This document shows, in pieces, positions 19,230-29,400 of a stretch of DNA of 64,000 nucleotides (positions are counted from its first letter, which is position 1; each line of letters opens with the position of its first letter). Made by a program: the position numbers and the translations under genes. The stretch lies in the NCBI GenBank assembly GCA_003856375.1, contig CP034120.1, forward strand, positions 3,529,501 through 3,593,500, read 5' to 3'. The stretch comes from Glaciecola amylolytica (GTDB lineage Bacteria; Bacteroidota; Bacteroidia; Flavobacteriales_D; Crocinitomicaceae). The notes under the pieces are model-generated. The model was not told the DNA's origin. It did no database searches and worked only from the letters and a program-made list of their open reading frames with translations.

Positions 19230-19988
19230 TTACTCAAAATAAAAATCTTTCGGCTTTCTTTTATAGATCGGCACAAACCAGCCAACTTTAAATCCGTATT
19301 GCAAATCTAATCTTTGCGCTTTAGAAACCGGTACATCCGGCTGGTCAAAAAAGACATCTCTTCGATTATATGTCAAACCTTCCTGAATGTAAAATCCTCC
19401 GTAGAAATTAATAAATCCCTGGTTTGCCATGAATGCGTATCCGACAAACTGGTGAAAATTCAATCCGGTTGTATATCTGTCGTATCCTTTACGGTATTTC
19501 AATTCCAAAGTCGGGATTACCTGTTCCTGAGTTTCTATTCGAGCTTTGTACTGCACATATCCGACTCCTCCGTGAACATAAATTCCGGAATTTTTATTCG
19601 GACTAAAAACCGGAAAAACCTTCCCCACCATGGTGTTTACGTTGAATCCGCGCATGTTGACCACCACCGTTGCAATATCTCCGTTCACATCCGTAATGTT
19701 TCCGTAAGAATCGGTCAGATGCGCAAACATATTGGGAATTTTGACTTTGCCTCCGAACATAAAGTTTCCGTCTAATCCGTAAACCCAGTTTTTCGACGTT
19801 TTATATCCACCCATTATTCCCACATGGTGAATTGCTCCGAAACGGTCTTTCAAATCTGCTCCGGGAGCATTCATTCCGTAATGTAAAGCAATCCATGGTG
19901 TAGCAATTGCGCTGTCACGCACATTTCTCTGACTTATTCCGTAGAAGTTGCAAAGAATTAAAAAGGCAAGTAAAATACAGTTTCTCAT
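19230..19988 (-). CDS. Putative outer-membrane beta-barrel protein
   Basis: The protein has a signal peptide (MRNCILLAFLILCNFYGISQ) followed by about 230 residues of alternating polar and aromatic strands rich in Gly, Tyr and Phe, which suggests an 8- to 10-stranded barrel. I chose the ATG at 19988 over the one at 20006 because it begins a proper signal peptide and because a -7 box at 20004-20011 would overlap the longer reading. No enzymatic motif is seen. It is translated directly into waaA, so a role in the LPS or outer-membrane context is possible but unproven. Confidence 0.75.
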   Translation of the reverse strand: MRNCILLAFLILCNFYGISQRNVRDSAIATPWIALHYGMNAPGADLKDRFGAIHHVGIMGGYKTSKNWVYGLDGNFMFGGKVKIPNMFAHLTDSYGNITDVNGDIATVVVNMRGFNVNTMVGKVFPVFSPNKNSGIYVHGGVGYVQYKARIETQEQVIPTLELKYRKGYDRYTTGLNFHQFVGYAFMANQGFINFYGGFYIQEGLTYNRRDVFFDQPDVPVSKAQRLDLQYGFKVGWFVPIYKRKPKDFYFE

Positions 19989-20003
19989 GATCTTATAGTC
20001 GTT

Positions 20004-20011
20004 CAAAAATA
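20004..20011 (-). promoter_or_regulatory. -7 box for the barrel protein-waaA operon
   Basis: On the minus strand TATTTTTG fits TAnnTTTG, 15 bases before the ATG at 19988. A possible -33 TTG lies at 20038-20036, with a rather long 24-base spacer. Confidence 0.5.
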
Positions 20012-20074
20012 ACGATTTATCGGTGCCGAAATTGCCAAATTATCGGGAAATGGTTGAATTATGTATTAAACGGA

Positions 20075-21781
20075 TTATTTAAATCGGATGGATTTAGCCG
20101 GATTGATCCTGCTGATGAGCAACGACGGAATAAACAATGCTAAGAGGCAAACTCCCAAAGTAATGACATTCAACAGTCCGATTTTCCACAAATTAAACTC
20201 AATCGGAACGGTATTCAGGTAATACACTTTCGGATCGAGCGGAATGATCTGAAACTGATATTGCAGCCAGCACAAACCTATTCCAATGAGATTTCCCCAA
20301 AGCATTCCTTTCAGAATCAACTGTCCGGTGTGAACCAGAAATACTTTCCGAACGAACAGGTTGCTTGCCCCAAGTGCTTTCAGAATTCCGATGAAGTTGG
20401 TTCGAACCAAAATCAGTACCAGCAAAGCAGAACCCATGTTCACAATTCCGATAACGAGCATCAGGATTAAAACAATTGCCAGATTCACATCCAGAAAACT
20501 CAGCCATACAAACAAATCGCGCTGATTGTCTTTAATACTGCTCACTTTCACCTGCTGCTGGAAATCCGGGTTGAAAAGCACTGCTCTCTTGATCTTATCC
20601 TTCTGATTTTCGATATCAGAAAAGTTTTTTACGCTCAATTCATAGGAACTGATGTAGTTCTGGTAAGATCCTTTTCCGGGAAATGATTCTATTTCGACCG
20701 TTTTGACTCCGGAACTTAATTCATAATGATATCCGTCCTCATCCAGAAAGTGTTTTTTCAGATTTCCTTCCGAGTCCTGACGGAAAGCACACGCTGCTCC
20801 TTTATCTCCGCGCACTTTTATTTCCAGATAGGAAGTATCCGGAATTGCAGTTTCTCCGTCTTTCAGATCCAGACTTCCCGTTGGTTCATCCATGGAAATG
20901 TAATAATCCGCAACAATGAGCCGGATAACGGTATCTTTTGTCGGGCAAAGCGGAAACCCCGCATATTGCTCAAATCCTTTTCCCCAATCGTAGCGGTAAT
21001 TGCCATTTCCTCCCGAAACCTGTGCACGGATAATCAAATCTCCGTAACTGAGTGTATCGTCAACTGTAATTTCCGAGCTGATTCCCCAGTCATTTAACTG
21101 CTGAACCTGCGGCAGGTAGCAAAACACCAGTTCTTTATCAAAGTCTTCCAATCCGGTTTCGTAAATTCCTACGATATGAAACTGCCGTTGAATTGGTTTT
21201 TGCTTTACGAAATAGGCATTGACCGTATCTCCGAGTTTATAGTGTAAATCGTTTGCGATGCGTCTTGAGATCAATACTTCATTGGATGAAGGATCGTTGA
21301 ACTTAGGAATCTGACCTTCTTTGAGATAGGATTTAAAAAAAGACCAATCGTATTTTTTATCGACTCCTTTTAGTACCACTCCGAGGATTTCTTTCTGCTC
21401 CACATCACCGCGCGATTGCAATAATGCCGGCTTATAAGCAACTGACTGGAAATGTGTTACTCCTTCAATTCGCTGAAGTGCATGCTCCAGTTTTTCGCTC
21501 TTCATCATGGGTGCAGATTCCATCAGCGAAATTTCTCCTTGCTTCTGAATGGAGATATGTGAACCAAAACCTATAACTTTACGGCTCACTTCTTGTTGGA
21601 ATCCTTCAACCACTGCAATTGTGACGATGTTTACAATCATTGCAAGCGAAATACTAAGTACAGCAATTCTCGTAATGGGTTTTGCAGCTTTTTTATTTCC
21701 CTGCAACGAGTCATCCGCAACAGTTTGTTTACGTTGAAGTTTTTTAGCTATGAAAAATATATAATTCCAATTATTGCCCAT
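20075..21781 (-). CDS. FtsX/LolC-type ABC permease with an inserted PKD-like domain
   Basis: The ATG at 21781 gives MGNNWNYIFFIAKKLQRK, which matches the usual N-terminus of FtsX/LolC/LolE permeases; the frame is open further upstream but that part is not typical. The 568-residue protein has one N-terminal membrane helix (LSISLAMIVNIVTIAVVEGF), a long periplasmic domain, and three C-terminal helices (LAIVLILMLVIGIVNMGSAL onward). Such permeases act with a LolD-like ATPase to release lipoproteins or other lipid-linked cargo. It is about 150 residues longer than its relatives because of a segment encoded about nt 20655-21090 with an NGNYRYDWG motif like PKD/SprB repeats. No ATPase gene is adjacent. 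Confidence 0.82.
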   Translation of the reverse strand: MGNNWNYIFFIAKKLQRKQTVADDSLQGNKKAAKPITRIAVLSISLAMIVNIVTIAVVEGFQQEVSRKVIGFGSHISIQKQGEISLMESAPMMKSEKLEHALQRIEGVTHFQSVAYKPALLQSRGDVEQKEILGVVLKGVDKKYDWSFFKSYLKEGQIPKFNDPSSNEVLISRRIANDLHYKLGDTVNAYFVKQKPIQRQFHIVGIYETGLEDFDKELVFCYLPQVQQLNDWGISSEITVDDTLSYGDLIIRAQVSGGNGNYRYDWGKGFEQYAGFPLCPTKDTVIRLIVADYYISMDEPTGSLDLKDGETAIPDTSYLEIKVRGDKGAACAFRQDSEGNLKKHFLDEDGYHYELSSGVKTVEIESFPGKGSYQNYISSYELSVKNFSDIENQKDKIKRAVLFNPDFQQQVKVSSIKDNQRDLFVWLSFLDVNLAIVLILMLVIGIVNMGSALLVLILVRTNFIGILKALGASNLFVRKVFLVHTGQLILKGMLWGNLIGIGLCWLQYQFQIIPLDPKVYYLNTVPIEFNLWKIGLLNVITLGVCLLALFIPSLLISRINPAKSIRFK

Positions 21782-23069
21782 GCGGATACGAAAGTACATA
21801 AAGCTTTTGGCGTTGAAAAGTATTATTTTGCTTTTCCTTGCCTCATGTGCCACAAAAAAAAATACCATTCCGGTTGTCACCACTCCTGCTGCTGATAAGG
21901 CAAAAGAGTATCAGGTTATTCAACCGATTGATGATGAAATCAAATATGATGCATACGGAATTGAGAAGCTTCCCAATCTGCAATTGGGGAACAGCCGGAT
22001 GGATTTATATCTGGATTCGTTGAGAGGAAAACGCGTGGCTGTGGTTGCTAATCAGTCTTCTGCATTGGGTGAAAAACATTTGGTCGATACCTTGCTTTCA
22101 TTGGGAATCCGCATTCAGAAAGTTTTTGCTCCGGAACATGGTTTCAGAGGAACTGCAGATGCCGGCGAAAAGGTTTGGAGCCATCAGGATCCGGTAACAG
22201 GATTACCGATCGTTTCGCTTTACGGAAGCAATAAGAAACCCCGTGCAGATCAGTTGTGGGATGTCGATATCGTTTTGTTTGATATTCAGGACGTGGGTGT
22301 TCGTTTCTACACCTATATTTCCACTCTTCATTATGTTATGGAAGCCTGCGCAGAAAACAACAAACCGCTGATTGTTCTCGATCGCCCGAATCCGAATGCG
22401 CATTATGTGGACGGGCCAATCCTGGAAAAGGATCAGACTTCTTTTATCGGAATGCATCCTGTTCCGATTGTTTATGGGATGACTATCGGTGAATATGCTT
22501 TGATGACCAATGGCGAATTTTGGCTGCACAACAATGTGACTTGTCAGATGTATATTGTTCCGTGCAGAAATTATACGCACAAAACGAAATTTGAAATTGC
22601 CATTCCTCCTTCTCCGAATCTTCGTACGGATCTGGCGATAAATCTTTATCCGAGCCTTTGTTTTTTCGAAGCAACCACCGTGAGTGTGGGTCGCGGAACG
22701 GAACGGCCTTTTGAAATGTACGGCCACCCGAGTTTCAGAAAAACCAATTTCACTTTTATTCCGATGCCAACAACGGGCGCGAAGGATCCTTTGTGGCAAA
22801 ATCGCACGTGTAACGGTTATGATTTAAGAGCCAGTCAGAACAAACGGATGTATGAGATCAATCTGAGCTGGTTGATCAACGCACGTGATCAGTTGGGTGA
22901 CAGCATCGATTTTATCAATCAGCGGAACTTTTTTGATCGTCTGGCGGGAAATTCTACGCTTCGTTCGCAGTTGAAATCAGGAATGAGTGCTAAGGAAATC
23001 AAAGAAACATGGAAAGTCGGAATTCAGGCATTTTTGAAAACGCGGCAGAAGTATTTGATTTATAGATAA
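21780..23069 (+). CDS. NamZ-like exo-beta-N-acetylmuramidase (DUF1343), lipoprotein
   Basis: The protein begins MRIRKYIKLLALKSIILLFLASC, a lipoprotein signal with lipobox LASC, and continues with a DUF1343 domain over about 380 residues. Recognisable parts are KRVAVVANQSSALG, KVFAPEHGFRGTADAGE, PIVSLYGSNKKP, VLFDIQDVGVRFYTYISTL, VLDRPNPN and VSVGRGTERPFE. DUF1343 proteins (Bacillus YbbC/NamZ and Tannerella homologues, GH171) release MurNAc from the non-reducing end of peptidoglycan fragments, so this enzyme likely works in periplasmic cell-wall recycling. The ATG at 21780 overlaps by two bases the start codon of the divergent FtsX-type gene; an in-frame TTG at 21774 is the alternative. Confidence 0.88.
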   Translation: MRIRKYIKLLALKSIILLFLASCATKKNTIPVVTTPAADKAKEYQVIQPIDDEIKYDAYGIEKLPNLQLGNSRMDLYLDSLRGKRVAVVANQSSALGEKHLVDTLLSLGIRIQKVFAPEHGFRGTADAGEKVWSHQDPVTGLPIVSLYGSNKKPRADQLWDVDIVLFDIQDVGVRFYTYISTLHYVMEACAENNKPLIVLDRPNPNAHYVDGPILEKDQTSFIGMHPVPIVYGMTIGEYALMTNGEFWLHNNVTCQMYIVPCRNYTHKTKFEIAIPPSPNLRTDLAINLYPSLCFFEATTVSVGRGTERPFEMYGHPSFRKTNFTFIPMPTTGAKDPLWQNRTCNGYDLRASQNKRMYEINLSWLINARDQLGDSIDFINQRNFFDRLAGNSTLRSQLKSGMSAKEIKETWKVGIQAFLKTRQKYLIYR

Positions 23070-23332
23070 ACAGCTGTCATTCTCTTTTTTGCTTCTACAA
23101 GCCCTGATTTTACTGGGGGTTCGCAATATTGCGATATGGCAATTTTACGTTGAAAAAAAACAGATTTTCATCCTGTTTCGGGTGTTCGAATCACGAAATG
23201 GATACTACCCATCCACCATTGAATCTGATCATTCCCTACTCCATTCTTCGGATCATTCCGATAAAAATACGACTTGTATCTAACCATTTCGGAAGTATTT
23301 ACGTTTACCTTACTTATTATCACTATTTAGTA
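23070..23332. other. Intergenic region with a short palindromic element
   Basis: No gene is supported. The frame of the following lipoprotein is open through part of it but the translation there looks random. It contains CGCAATATTGCG, a perfect 12-bp palindrome (23122-23133), within a 22-base element (23119-23140) that recurs in inverted orientation at 32307-32328. Confidence 0.4.
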
Positions 23333-23995
23333 ATGAAAACCCATTATGCTATGAAACTGAATCTGATTTTTGCATCTGTTTTGCTTCTTCCCTTATTGAG
23401 TACCTGCACCAAATTCGGGAAGAATGTCTATGTTGAAGGACGTGTATACAATCCAATTACCGATGAAGGAGTTCCCAATATATCACTCAAAATCTATCGC
23501 ACCAAAACAAACGTATCTATAGGGAGTCCTCCACCCGCACCAAAGATTTTAAAACAAACCACAACAGATGAAAATGGTTTTTACAAGATGGAAGATCTGG
23601 CCAACGCCTTCAAAAAAGTTTACGTCCAATTAAGCGAGGAAGATTATTACTTAATCGGCCCAAACACCCATCCAGTGAAGAAAGGAAAGAAAAATCGGGT
23701 AGATTTTGAAATTGTGCCCGCAGGACATTACAAACTCGTGGTTAACAATGTGAATTGTCAGGGCCCCGGAGACACCATCATTATTCGCCAGACAGACCAG
23801 TTCGGAGCGCTTCCGGAAATTGATCGGATCATCGCCGGATGCGACAGCGACGGTTATTATCCCTATCTCTTTAAAATGCCCATGGGAACGATTTACACAC
23901 ATTATACCGTAAAACGAAATGGAATTGTAAATACCTACTCTGTGAACTTTGAAGTGCTTCCGGGCCAGGATAACATTCAGACAATTAATTACTGA
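23333..23995 (+). CDS. Putative lipoprotein with carboxypeptidase-regulatory-like domain
   Basis: Two ATGs are possible (23333 and 23351); the second begins MKLNLIFASVLLLPLLSTC, a lipoprotein signal with lipobox LSTC. After it comes GRVYNPITDEGVPNISLKIY and TTDENGFYKMEDL, the pattern of a CarboxypepD_reg/transthyretin-like beta-sandwich found on many surface proteins of Bacteroidota. The C-terminal 90 residues form a second strand-rich part with four Cys-free strands. No enzyme motif is present. It has no close neighbour on its strand and no clear promoter box. A structural or ligand-binding surface role is likely, but the specific function is unknown. Confidence 0.72.
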   Translation: MKTHYAMKLNLIFASVLLLPLLSTCTKFGKNVYVEGRVYNPITDEGVPNISLKIYRTKTNVSIGSPPPAPKILKQTTTDENGFYKMEDLANAFKKVYVQLSEEDYYLIGPNTHPVKKGKKNRVDFEIVPAGHYKLVVNNVNCQGPGDTIIIRQTDQFGALPEIDRIIAGCDSDGYYPYLFKMPMGTIYTHYTVKRNGIVNTYSVNFEVLPGQDNIQTINY

Positions 23996-24111
23996 TAATC
24001 TCCGGAATTCCATTTTCCATTCGGAGTCTTACTGAAATTAGATAAATCCTTGATTTTTCTAAGGTTTTTTGGCAATTTTATCTACTCTCGAATGGTTATA
24101 AAGCCCTAACT

Positions 24112-25725
24112 TTGGCGTTTGTAATTTTTAAAACTCGTCCCTTGAGAACAAAATTCGTCGTTGTCAGTCTTTTGATTGTCGTATCCCTTGGATTAACAGG
24201 TTATTACTTTTGGACAGGATGGTGGTACATCTTAGGCGTACTGCTTATTCCGATCATTATCGGATATGTGGATTTCTTCCAAAAGAAGCATACATTGATG
24301 CGCAACTTCCCGATTTTCGGGAGACTTCGCTGGGTGATGGAAGCATTGAGACCAAAAATGTATCAGTACTTTATTGAAAGTGACACGGACGGAATGCCGA
24401 TTAACCGGATTGACAGAAGTACGGTTTATCAACGGTCTAAAAAAGAAACCGACTCCATGCCTTTCGGAACACAAAACGATGTGTACAAAGAAGGTTACGA
24501 ATGGATGACGCACAGCATCAAACCAAAAGATTTCGGTTCGATCAACCAGAATCCACGGGTCTTGATCGGAAATAAAGATTGTACCCAACCATACAGCGCA
24601 AGTATTATGAATATCAGCGCCATGAGTTTCGGTTCTTTGTCGACAGCGGCTGTTGAAGCACTGAACGCAGGGGCAAAACTGGGCGATTTCGCGCACAATA
24701 CCGGAGAAGGTGGAATTTCATCTTACCATCTGAAAAACGGCGGTGATCTGATCTGGCAGATTGGTACGGGATATTTCGGTGCACGCGATATGGACGGAGG
24801 TTTCAGCATTGAAACATTCCGGAAAAATGCGCATTTACCGCAGGTAAAAATGATCGAAATCAAATTGTCTCAGGGAGCAAAACCGGGACATGGCGGAATT
24901 CTTCCTGCGAAGAAAAACACAGAAGAAATTGCCGCTATCCGACACGTAAAACCTTTTACAACCGTATATTCTCCGCCTTATCACTCCGCGTTCAGCACAC
25001 CAAAAGAACTCGTTCAGTTTGTTCAGTTACTGCGTAAAGAATCAGGAGGGAAACCAGTTGGTTTCAAGCTTTGTATCGGTAAAAAGAGTGAATTCATTGC
25101 CATTTGTAAAGCCATGATTGAATTGGATACCTATCCGGATTTCATTACGGTCGACGGTGGTGAAGGAGGAACAGGAGCTGCACCTCAGGAATTCAGCAAT
25201 TATGTAGGTGCGCCGTTTTTGGATGCACTGGCTTTCGTAGAAAACATGTTAACCGGATTCAATATCCGTCAGCACATCAAAATTATCGGTTCAGGTAAAA
25301 TCCTTACCGGATTCAGTATTGTTCGTGCTATGGCTTTGGGTGCTGATGCTGTGAACTGCGCCAGAGCAATGATGCTTGCATTGGGTTGTATTCAGGCATT
25401 GGAATGTAATACGAACACTTGTCCTACCGGAGTGGCTACTCAAAATCCACAATTGGTGGCAGGATTGAACGTCAATCACAAGAAAGTGCGTGTTGCCAAT
25501 TTCCACAATGAAACCGTGAAAGCTTATGCCGAACTGATTGGTGCTGCGGGAATGGATCACGGTGATCAGATCACACGAGACTTGATCTACCGACGCGTTT
25601 TCCTGTATGAATCAAGAACGTACGAAGAAATATTCCCTAGTCTGGAACCCGGAAGTTTGCTGAAAGGAAAAATTCCTGAAAAGTATGTCGTAGATATCAA
25701 AACTGCAGATTCGAATCACTGGTAG
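24112..25725 (+). CDS. Membrane-anchored FMN-binding glutamate-synthase-domain protein
   Basis: This 537-residue protein has two N-terminal membrane helices (about residues 14-52), then HTLMRNFPIFGRLRW and a glutamate synthase central/FMN domain. Visible motifs are ISAMSFGSLSTAA, NTGEGGISSYHL, KPGHGGILPAKK, VDGGEGGTGAAPQEF, IIGSGKILTGF and the Cys-rich CNTNTCPTGVATQNP. This is the stand-alone relative of the GltB synthase domain; it lacks the amidotransferase half, and its physiological reaction is not established. No ATG fits: the start is TTG at 24112 or, better by its look (RTKFVVVSLL), TTG at 24142. It is a single gene, convergent with purE. Confidence 0.85.
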   Translation: MAFVIFKTRPLRTKFVVVSLLIVVSLGLTGYYFWTGWWYILGVLLIPIIIGYVDFFQKKHTLMRNFPIFGRLRWVMEALRPKMYQYFIESDTDGMPINRIDRSTVYQRSKKETDSMPFGTQNDVYKEGYEWMTHSIKPKDFGSINQNPRVLIGNKDCTQPYSASIMNISAMSFGSLSTAAVEALNAGAKLGDFAHNTGEGGISSYHLKNGGDLIWQIGTGYFGARDMDGGFSIETFRKNAHLPQVKMIEIKLSQGAKPGHGGILPAKKNTEEIAAIRHVKPFTTVYSPPYHSAFSTPKELVQFVQLLRKESGGKPVGFKLCIGKKSEFIAICKAMIELDTYPDFITVDGGEGGTGAAPQEFSNYVGAPFLDALAFVENMLTGFNIRQHIKIIGSGKILTGFSIVRAMALGADAVNCARAMMLALGCIQALECNTNTCPTGVATQNPQLVAGLNVNHKKVRVANFHNETVKAYAELIGAAGMDHGDQITRDLIYRRVFLYESRTYEEIFPSLEPGSLLKGKIPEKYVVDIKTADSNHW

Positions 25726-25752
25726 AATAATTGCGAATTCCGAGTGCCCGAT

Positions 25753-25792
25753 TACGAATTAAAACAGCCGTAACAAATGCGTGTAATTCGTA
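25753..25792. other. Inverted repeat between convergent genes
   Basis: TACGAATTA (25753-25761) pairs with TAATTCGTA (25784-25792) around a 22-base loop. It lies between the ends of the glutamate-synthase-domain gene and purE. It may act as a weak two-way terminator, but no T tract follows. Confidence 0.35.
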
Positions 25793-25801
25793 TCCCGATA
25801 G

Positions 25802-26287
25802 CTATCCTTTTTGCTCCACTTTTTTAGCGCCTTCAAGAACCGTTTCTTTCATCGATTCCATGTAGTCGCTCAATACTTTTTGAAGATCCGGATTCGTAGC
25901 TCCTAAGATTTTTGCAGCCAGAATTCCCGCGTTTTTCGCGGCATTGATTGCAACTGTTGCAACCGGAATCCCATTCGGCATCTGAACAATTGAAAGCAAA
26001 CTGTCCCAGCCATCAATGGAATTGCTGGATTTGATCGGAACTCCGACAACAGGAAGCGGAGTTAAACTCGCTGTCATTCCCGGTAAATGAGCCGCTCCAC
26101 CCGCTCCGGCAATAATTACCTGAATTCCTCTTTCGGAAGCTGTTTTTGCGTATTCAAACATACGCTCCGGAGTACGATGCGCTGAAACGATGGTTAATTC
26201 ATACGGTACTCCGAACTGCTTTAAAATGTCAGCTGCGTCTTGCATAATCGGCAGATCTGAAGTACTGCCCATGATAATTCCAACCAT
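25802..26287 (-). CDS. purE: 5-(carboxyamino)imidazole ribonucleotide mutase
   Basis: A 161-residue class I PurE, which converts N5-CAIR to CAIR in purine synthesis. Motifs are [40 protein letters not shown] and the GVPIKS region that follows; all active-site parts are present. I start at ATG 26287; the frame is open to 26365 but a -7 box sits at 26306-26313 and family members begin at this Met. Its partner purK is in this window about 10 kb away on the other strand rather than in an operon with it. Confidence 0.95.
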   Translation of the reverse strand: MVGIIMGSTSDLPIMQDAADILKQFGVPYELTIVSAHRTPERMFEYAKTASERGIQVIIAGAGGAAHLPGMTASLTPLPVVGVPIKSSNSIDGWDSLLSIVQMPNGIPVATVAINAAKNAGILAAKILGATNPDLQKVLSDYMESMKETVLEGAKKVEQKG

Positions 26288-26305
26288 TTGTTTCGATTTT
26301 GTTTG

Positions 26306-26313
26306 CAAATCTA
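26306..26313 (-). promoter_or_regulatory. -7 box for purE
   Basis: TAGATTTG on the minus strand fits TAnnTTTG and ends 18 bases before the ATG at 26287, which supports that start. A -33 TTG is not evident. Confidence 0.5.
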
Positions 26314-26387
26314 ACGAATAATCCCCATCGTTGAAAACTATTCCCCGATTGTGAAGTATTTCCACCCGTTTTTATTGAATTTTCTGT

Positions 26388-26395
26388 TAGTTTTG
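26388..26395 (+). promoter_or_regulatory. -7 box for the HYR protein-PorP/SprF operon
   Basis: TAGTTTTG fits TAnnTTTG and lies 20 bases before the ATG at 26416. The -33 half is not clear. Confidence 0.45.
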
Positions 26396-26415
26396 ATCTT
26401 CGTCCAACTTAAATT

Positions 26416-29400
26416 ATGAATAAAACGATACTAACACTCGTGTGTGCTTTTTTGATACCATGGAGCACACAACTACTTGCTCAAACTACTTTCATTACTG
26501 ATAATTTTGAGAATTCCTTTTTCTGGAATACAGTGAGTACCACAGGTCCGAATCAGTGGATTCAAGGCCCGTGTACCAGCAACGGAGGAACAGGTGCGCT
26601 TTACATCAGTTCAGGTGGAACAACCAATGACTGTACTCCTACCGGAATTCAGCATTACGGATACGCCAACACTGCTGCAGGAACGGAAACAGCCATTGTT
26701 TATCGCGAGGTAAATGCAAGTTGTTTCAATGCAATGACTGTATTGGCAGACATACAGATTGAAGGAGAAAGCGGAATCGACTACCTGGAATTGGTTATCA
26801 GCACAAATTCCGGAGCAAGCTGGGTCCCTGTTTCCACTCAATTAGTCGCAAACGCCTCTTATTCTGCATTCAGTCAGCTTCTTCCTGGAGGTTTTGACAA
26901 CAGTATTTTCTGGATCGGATTCCGGTTCACTTACAACAATTCGAACATCGGAAACAAAGCACCGGCCATAGATAATTTCCGGATTCAGGGAACTTCGACG
27001 GATACAGCGCCACCAACGATTACCTGTCCGTCTCCGGCATCGGTTTACTCGGACGAACTTTGTGTGTTTACTTTGCCGAATTACGGTGCTTTGGCAACTG
27101 TCAATGATGCTTGCGGAATTGTTTCCGTGATTCAATCTCCGGTAATCGGAAGCACGGTAAGTGCCAACACAACCATCACTCTTCAGGCCGTAGATCCTTC
27201 CGGAAATAATGCCAGCTGCAGTTTCACCCTGACGGTTTTAGATACCGTGCCGCCAAAACCAACTTGTCCTTCTTTAGATACGGTTTATGCTTCTGCATCC
27301 TGCACCGGAATTGTTCCGAATCTGATTCCTGACGTGACTGTTGTTGTGGAATATTGTACTCCTTTTGCATCACTTGCTTTTAGCCAGAATCCTGCGCCGG
27401 GAACTACCCTGAACGCAACACAAAACGTATTTGTAACGGTTACGGATCTTGCTGGAAATGCGGGAGGCTGTTTCACACACGTTCTTTTGTTCGATACCAT
27501 TTCGCCACAAGTTACTTGTCCGGCAAACCAAACGGTTTCAACCAATAACGGCTGTACTTACGACATGGGAACTTTTACCACACAGGCAACCGTCATCGAT
27601 AATTGTTCCACCGTATTTTCATTGAATCAAAGTCCTGCCGTAGGAAACAGTCTTCCGGTGGGTCCGAATAACGTAACCATTCAGGCAATTGACGGGGCAG
27701 GAAATGCACAGGTTTGTCAGTTCGTATTGACGGTTCAGGATCTGACATTACCCGTGATCAATTGCCCTACCGGAATTACAGCTCCGGTAAACAATCAATG
27801 TTTGGCTTTGGTCGGAAATTTAGTTCCGCTTGTTTCCGCAACGGATAACTGCACGGCAAGTAACCTGCTGGTATTCGCTCAAAACAAACCGGCAACCTTA
27901 TTGTTCTCAGATACCATTACTGTCTTGATGACTGCCATTGATTTAAACGGAAATATCGGAAGCTGTTCTATTTTCATTACGGCAATCGACACCTTAGCTC
28001 CGGTTGTAACTTGTTTAAGTGACACCAATTTAACTGTTTCAGGAACCTGTTCGATGACGATTCCGAATTTGAGCGGAACCCATAGTGCGGTTGAGAATTG
28101 TGCTCCTTCCAACTTATTGACTATTTCTCAAAATCCGCTTCCGGGAACGGTTGTTACCAACCCTGTCGGAATTGTGATTTCGTATACTGATACTTCCGGA
28201 AATGTCGGAACGTGTACCACGCAAGCTATTCCGGTTGAGTCAATCAATCCGACGATCACTTGTCCTCCGGCACAAAGTCTCAACAACGGAGTTTCCTGCT
28301 ATGCCTTGATTACGGATCTGACTGCTTTGGCAACCGTAACGGACAATTGTTCGGGATACACGCTGACGCAGCAGCCGGCAGCAGGAACGAACCTGATTTC
28401 AGGAACACATAACGTACTGATCACAGTGACTGATCTGGCTGGAAACAGCTCTTCCTGTATAACAACTTTCACCATTATCGAAACACAGGCTCCGGCAATT
28501 ACTTGTCCGGGAAATATTTCTACCTGTAATCCGCTGATCACTTATACGAATCCGGTTGGAACAGATAATTGCTACTTTACGATTTCCCAAACAGATGTTT
28601 CCGGTTTTTCTTCCGGTGATATTTTCCCGATTGGAACAACAACACAGACTTATCAGATCGAAGATTCTTCCGGAAATACAAGCTCTTGTTCCTTTACCGT
28701 TCAGGTGCTTCAATACCCGGACACTGCTTTTATCCCGAACAGTTTGATCTATCTTTGTGATACGTATACAACCAATATTGCTGCTCAGGCAATTCAATCC
28801 GGAACAGGATCATGGAATATGCTGACTGGAGGTGGAACAATTACCAATGCGAATGCGGCTCAAACAACGGTTCAAAACCTTTCTTTGGGAACAAATACCT
28901 TCGAATGGGTGGTTACTTCTCCTACTTGCGGATCACGACGCGATACCTTAAGAATTGATGTAAATATGCCTCCTCCTCAGGCAAATCTTCCGGATTCCAT
29001 GTATGCATGTGCGACCACAAGTTACATCATTCAGGCAAACAGCCCGGGAAGCAATGCTCAGGGAACGTGGTCGAGCAATTCGCCTATTACCATCAACAAT
29101 ATTCACGCTCCGGTTGCAACCATTTTGTCTATTCCGGACGGATATCACACGATTTATTGGACAATCTCTACAAACGGATGTCCAAGTACAGTTGATAGCA
29201 GTATTATTTACAGACCGCTTCAGGCAGCTGTCCTTACCAGCGACACGAGTTTGTGTCTGGATCAACTTCCGATTGACCTGCATGGAAGCAATGCCGGAAA
29301 CGATCAGGCTACTTACTGGATCGAGCTTGCAGGTACGGCAACTTTGACCAATAAATACAATGCAAACACGAAACTTACCGGTGCAGCTCCGGGAGATTTG

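Noticed and set aside
23129-23332. N-terminal extension of the small lipoprotein gene (68 codons)
   Set aside because: The translation has no family character and would bury the lipoprotein signal peptide in the middle of the protein.
26288-26365. Longer purE with 26 extra N-terminal residues
   Set aside because: The extension is not seen in PurE proteins and includes a good -7 promoter box at 26306-26313.
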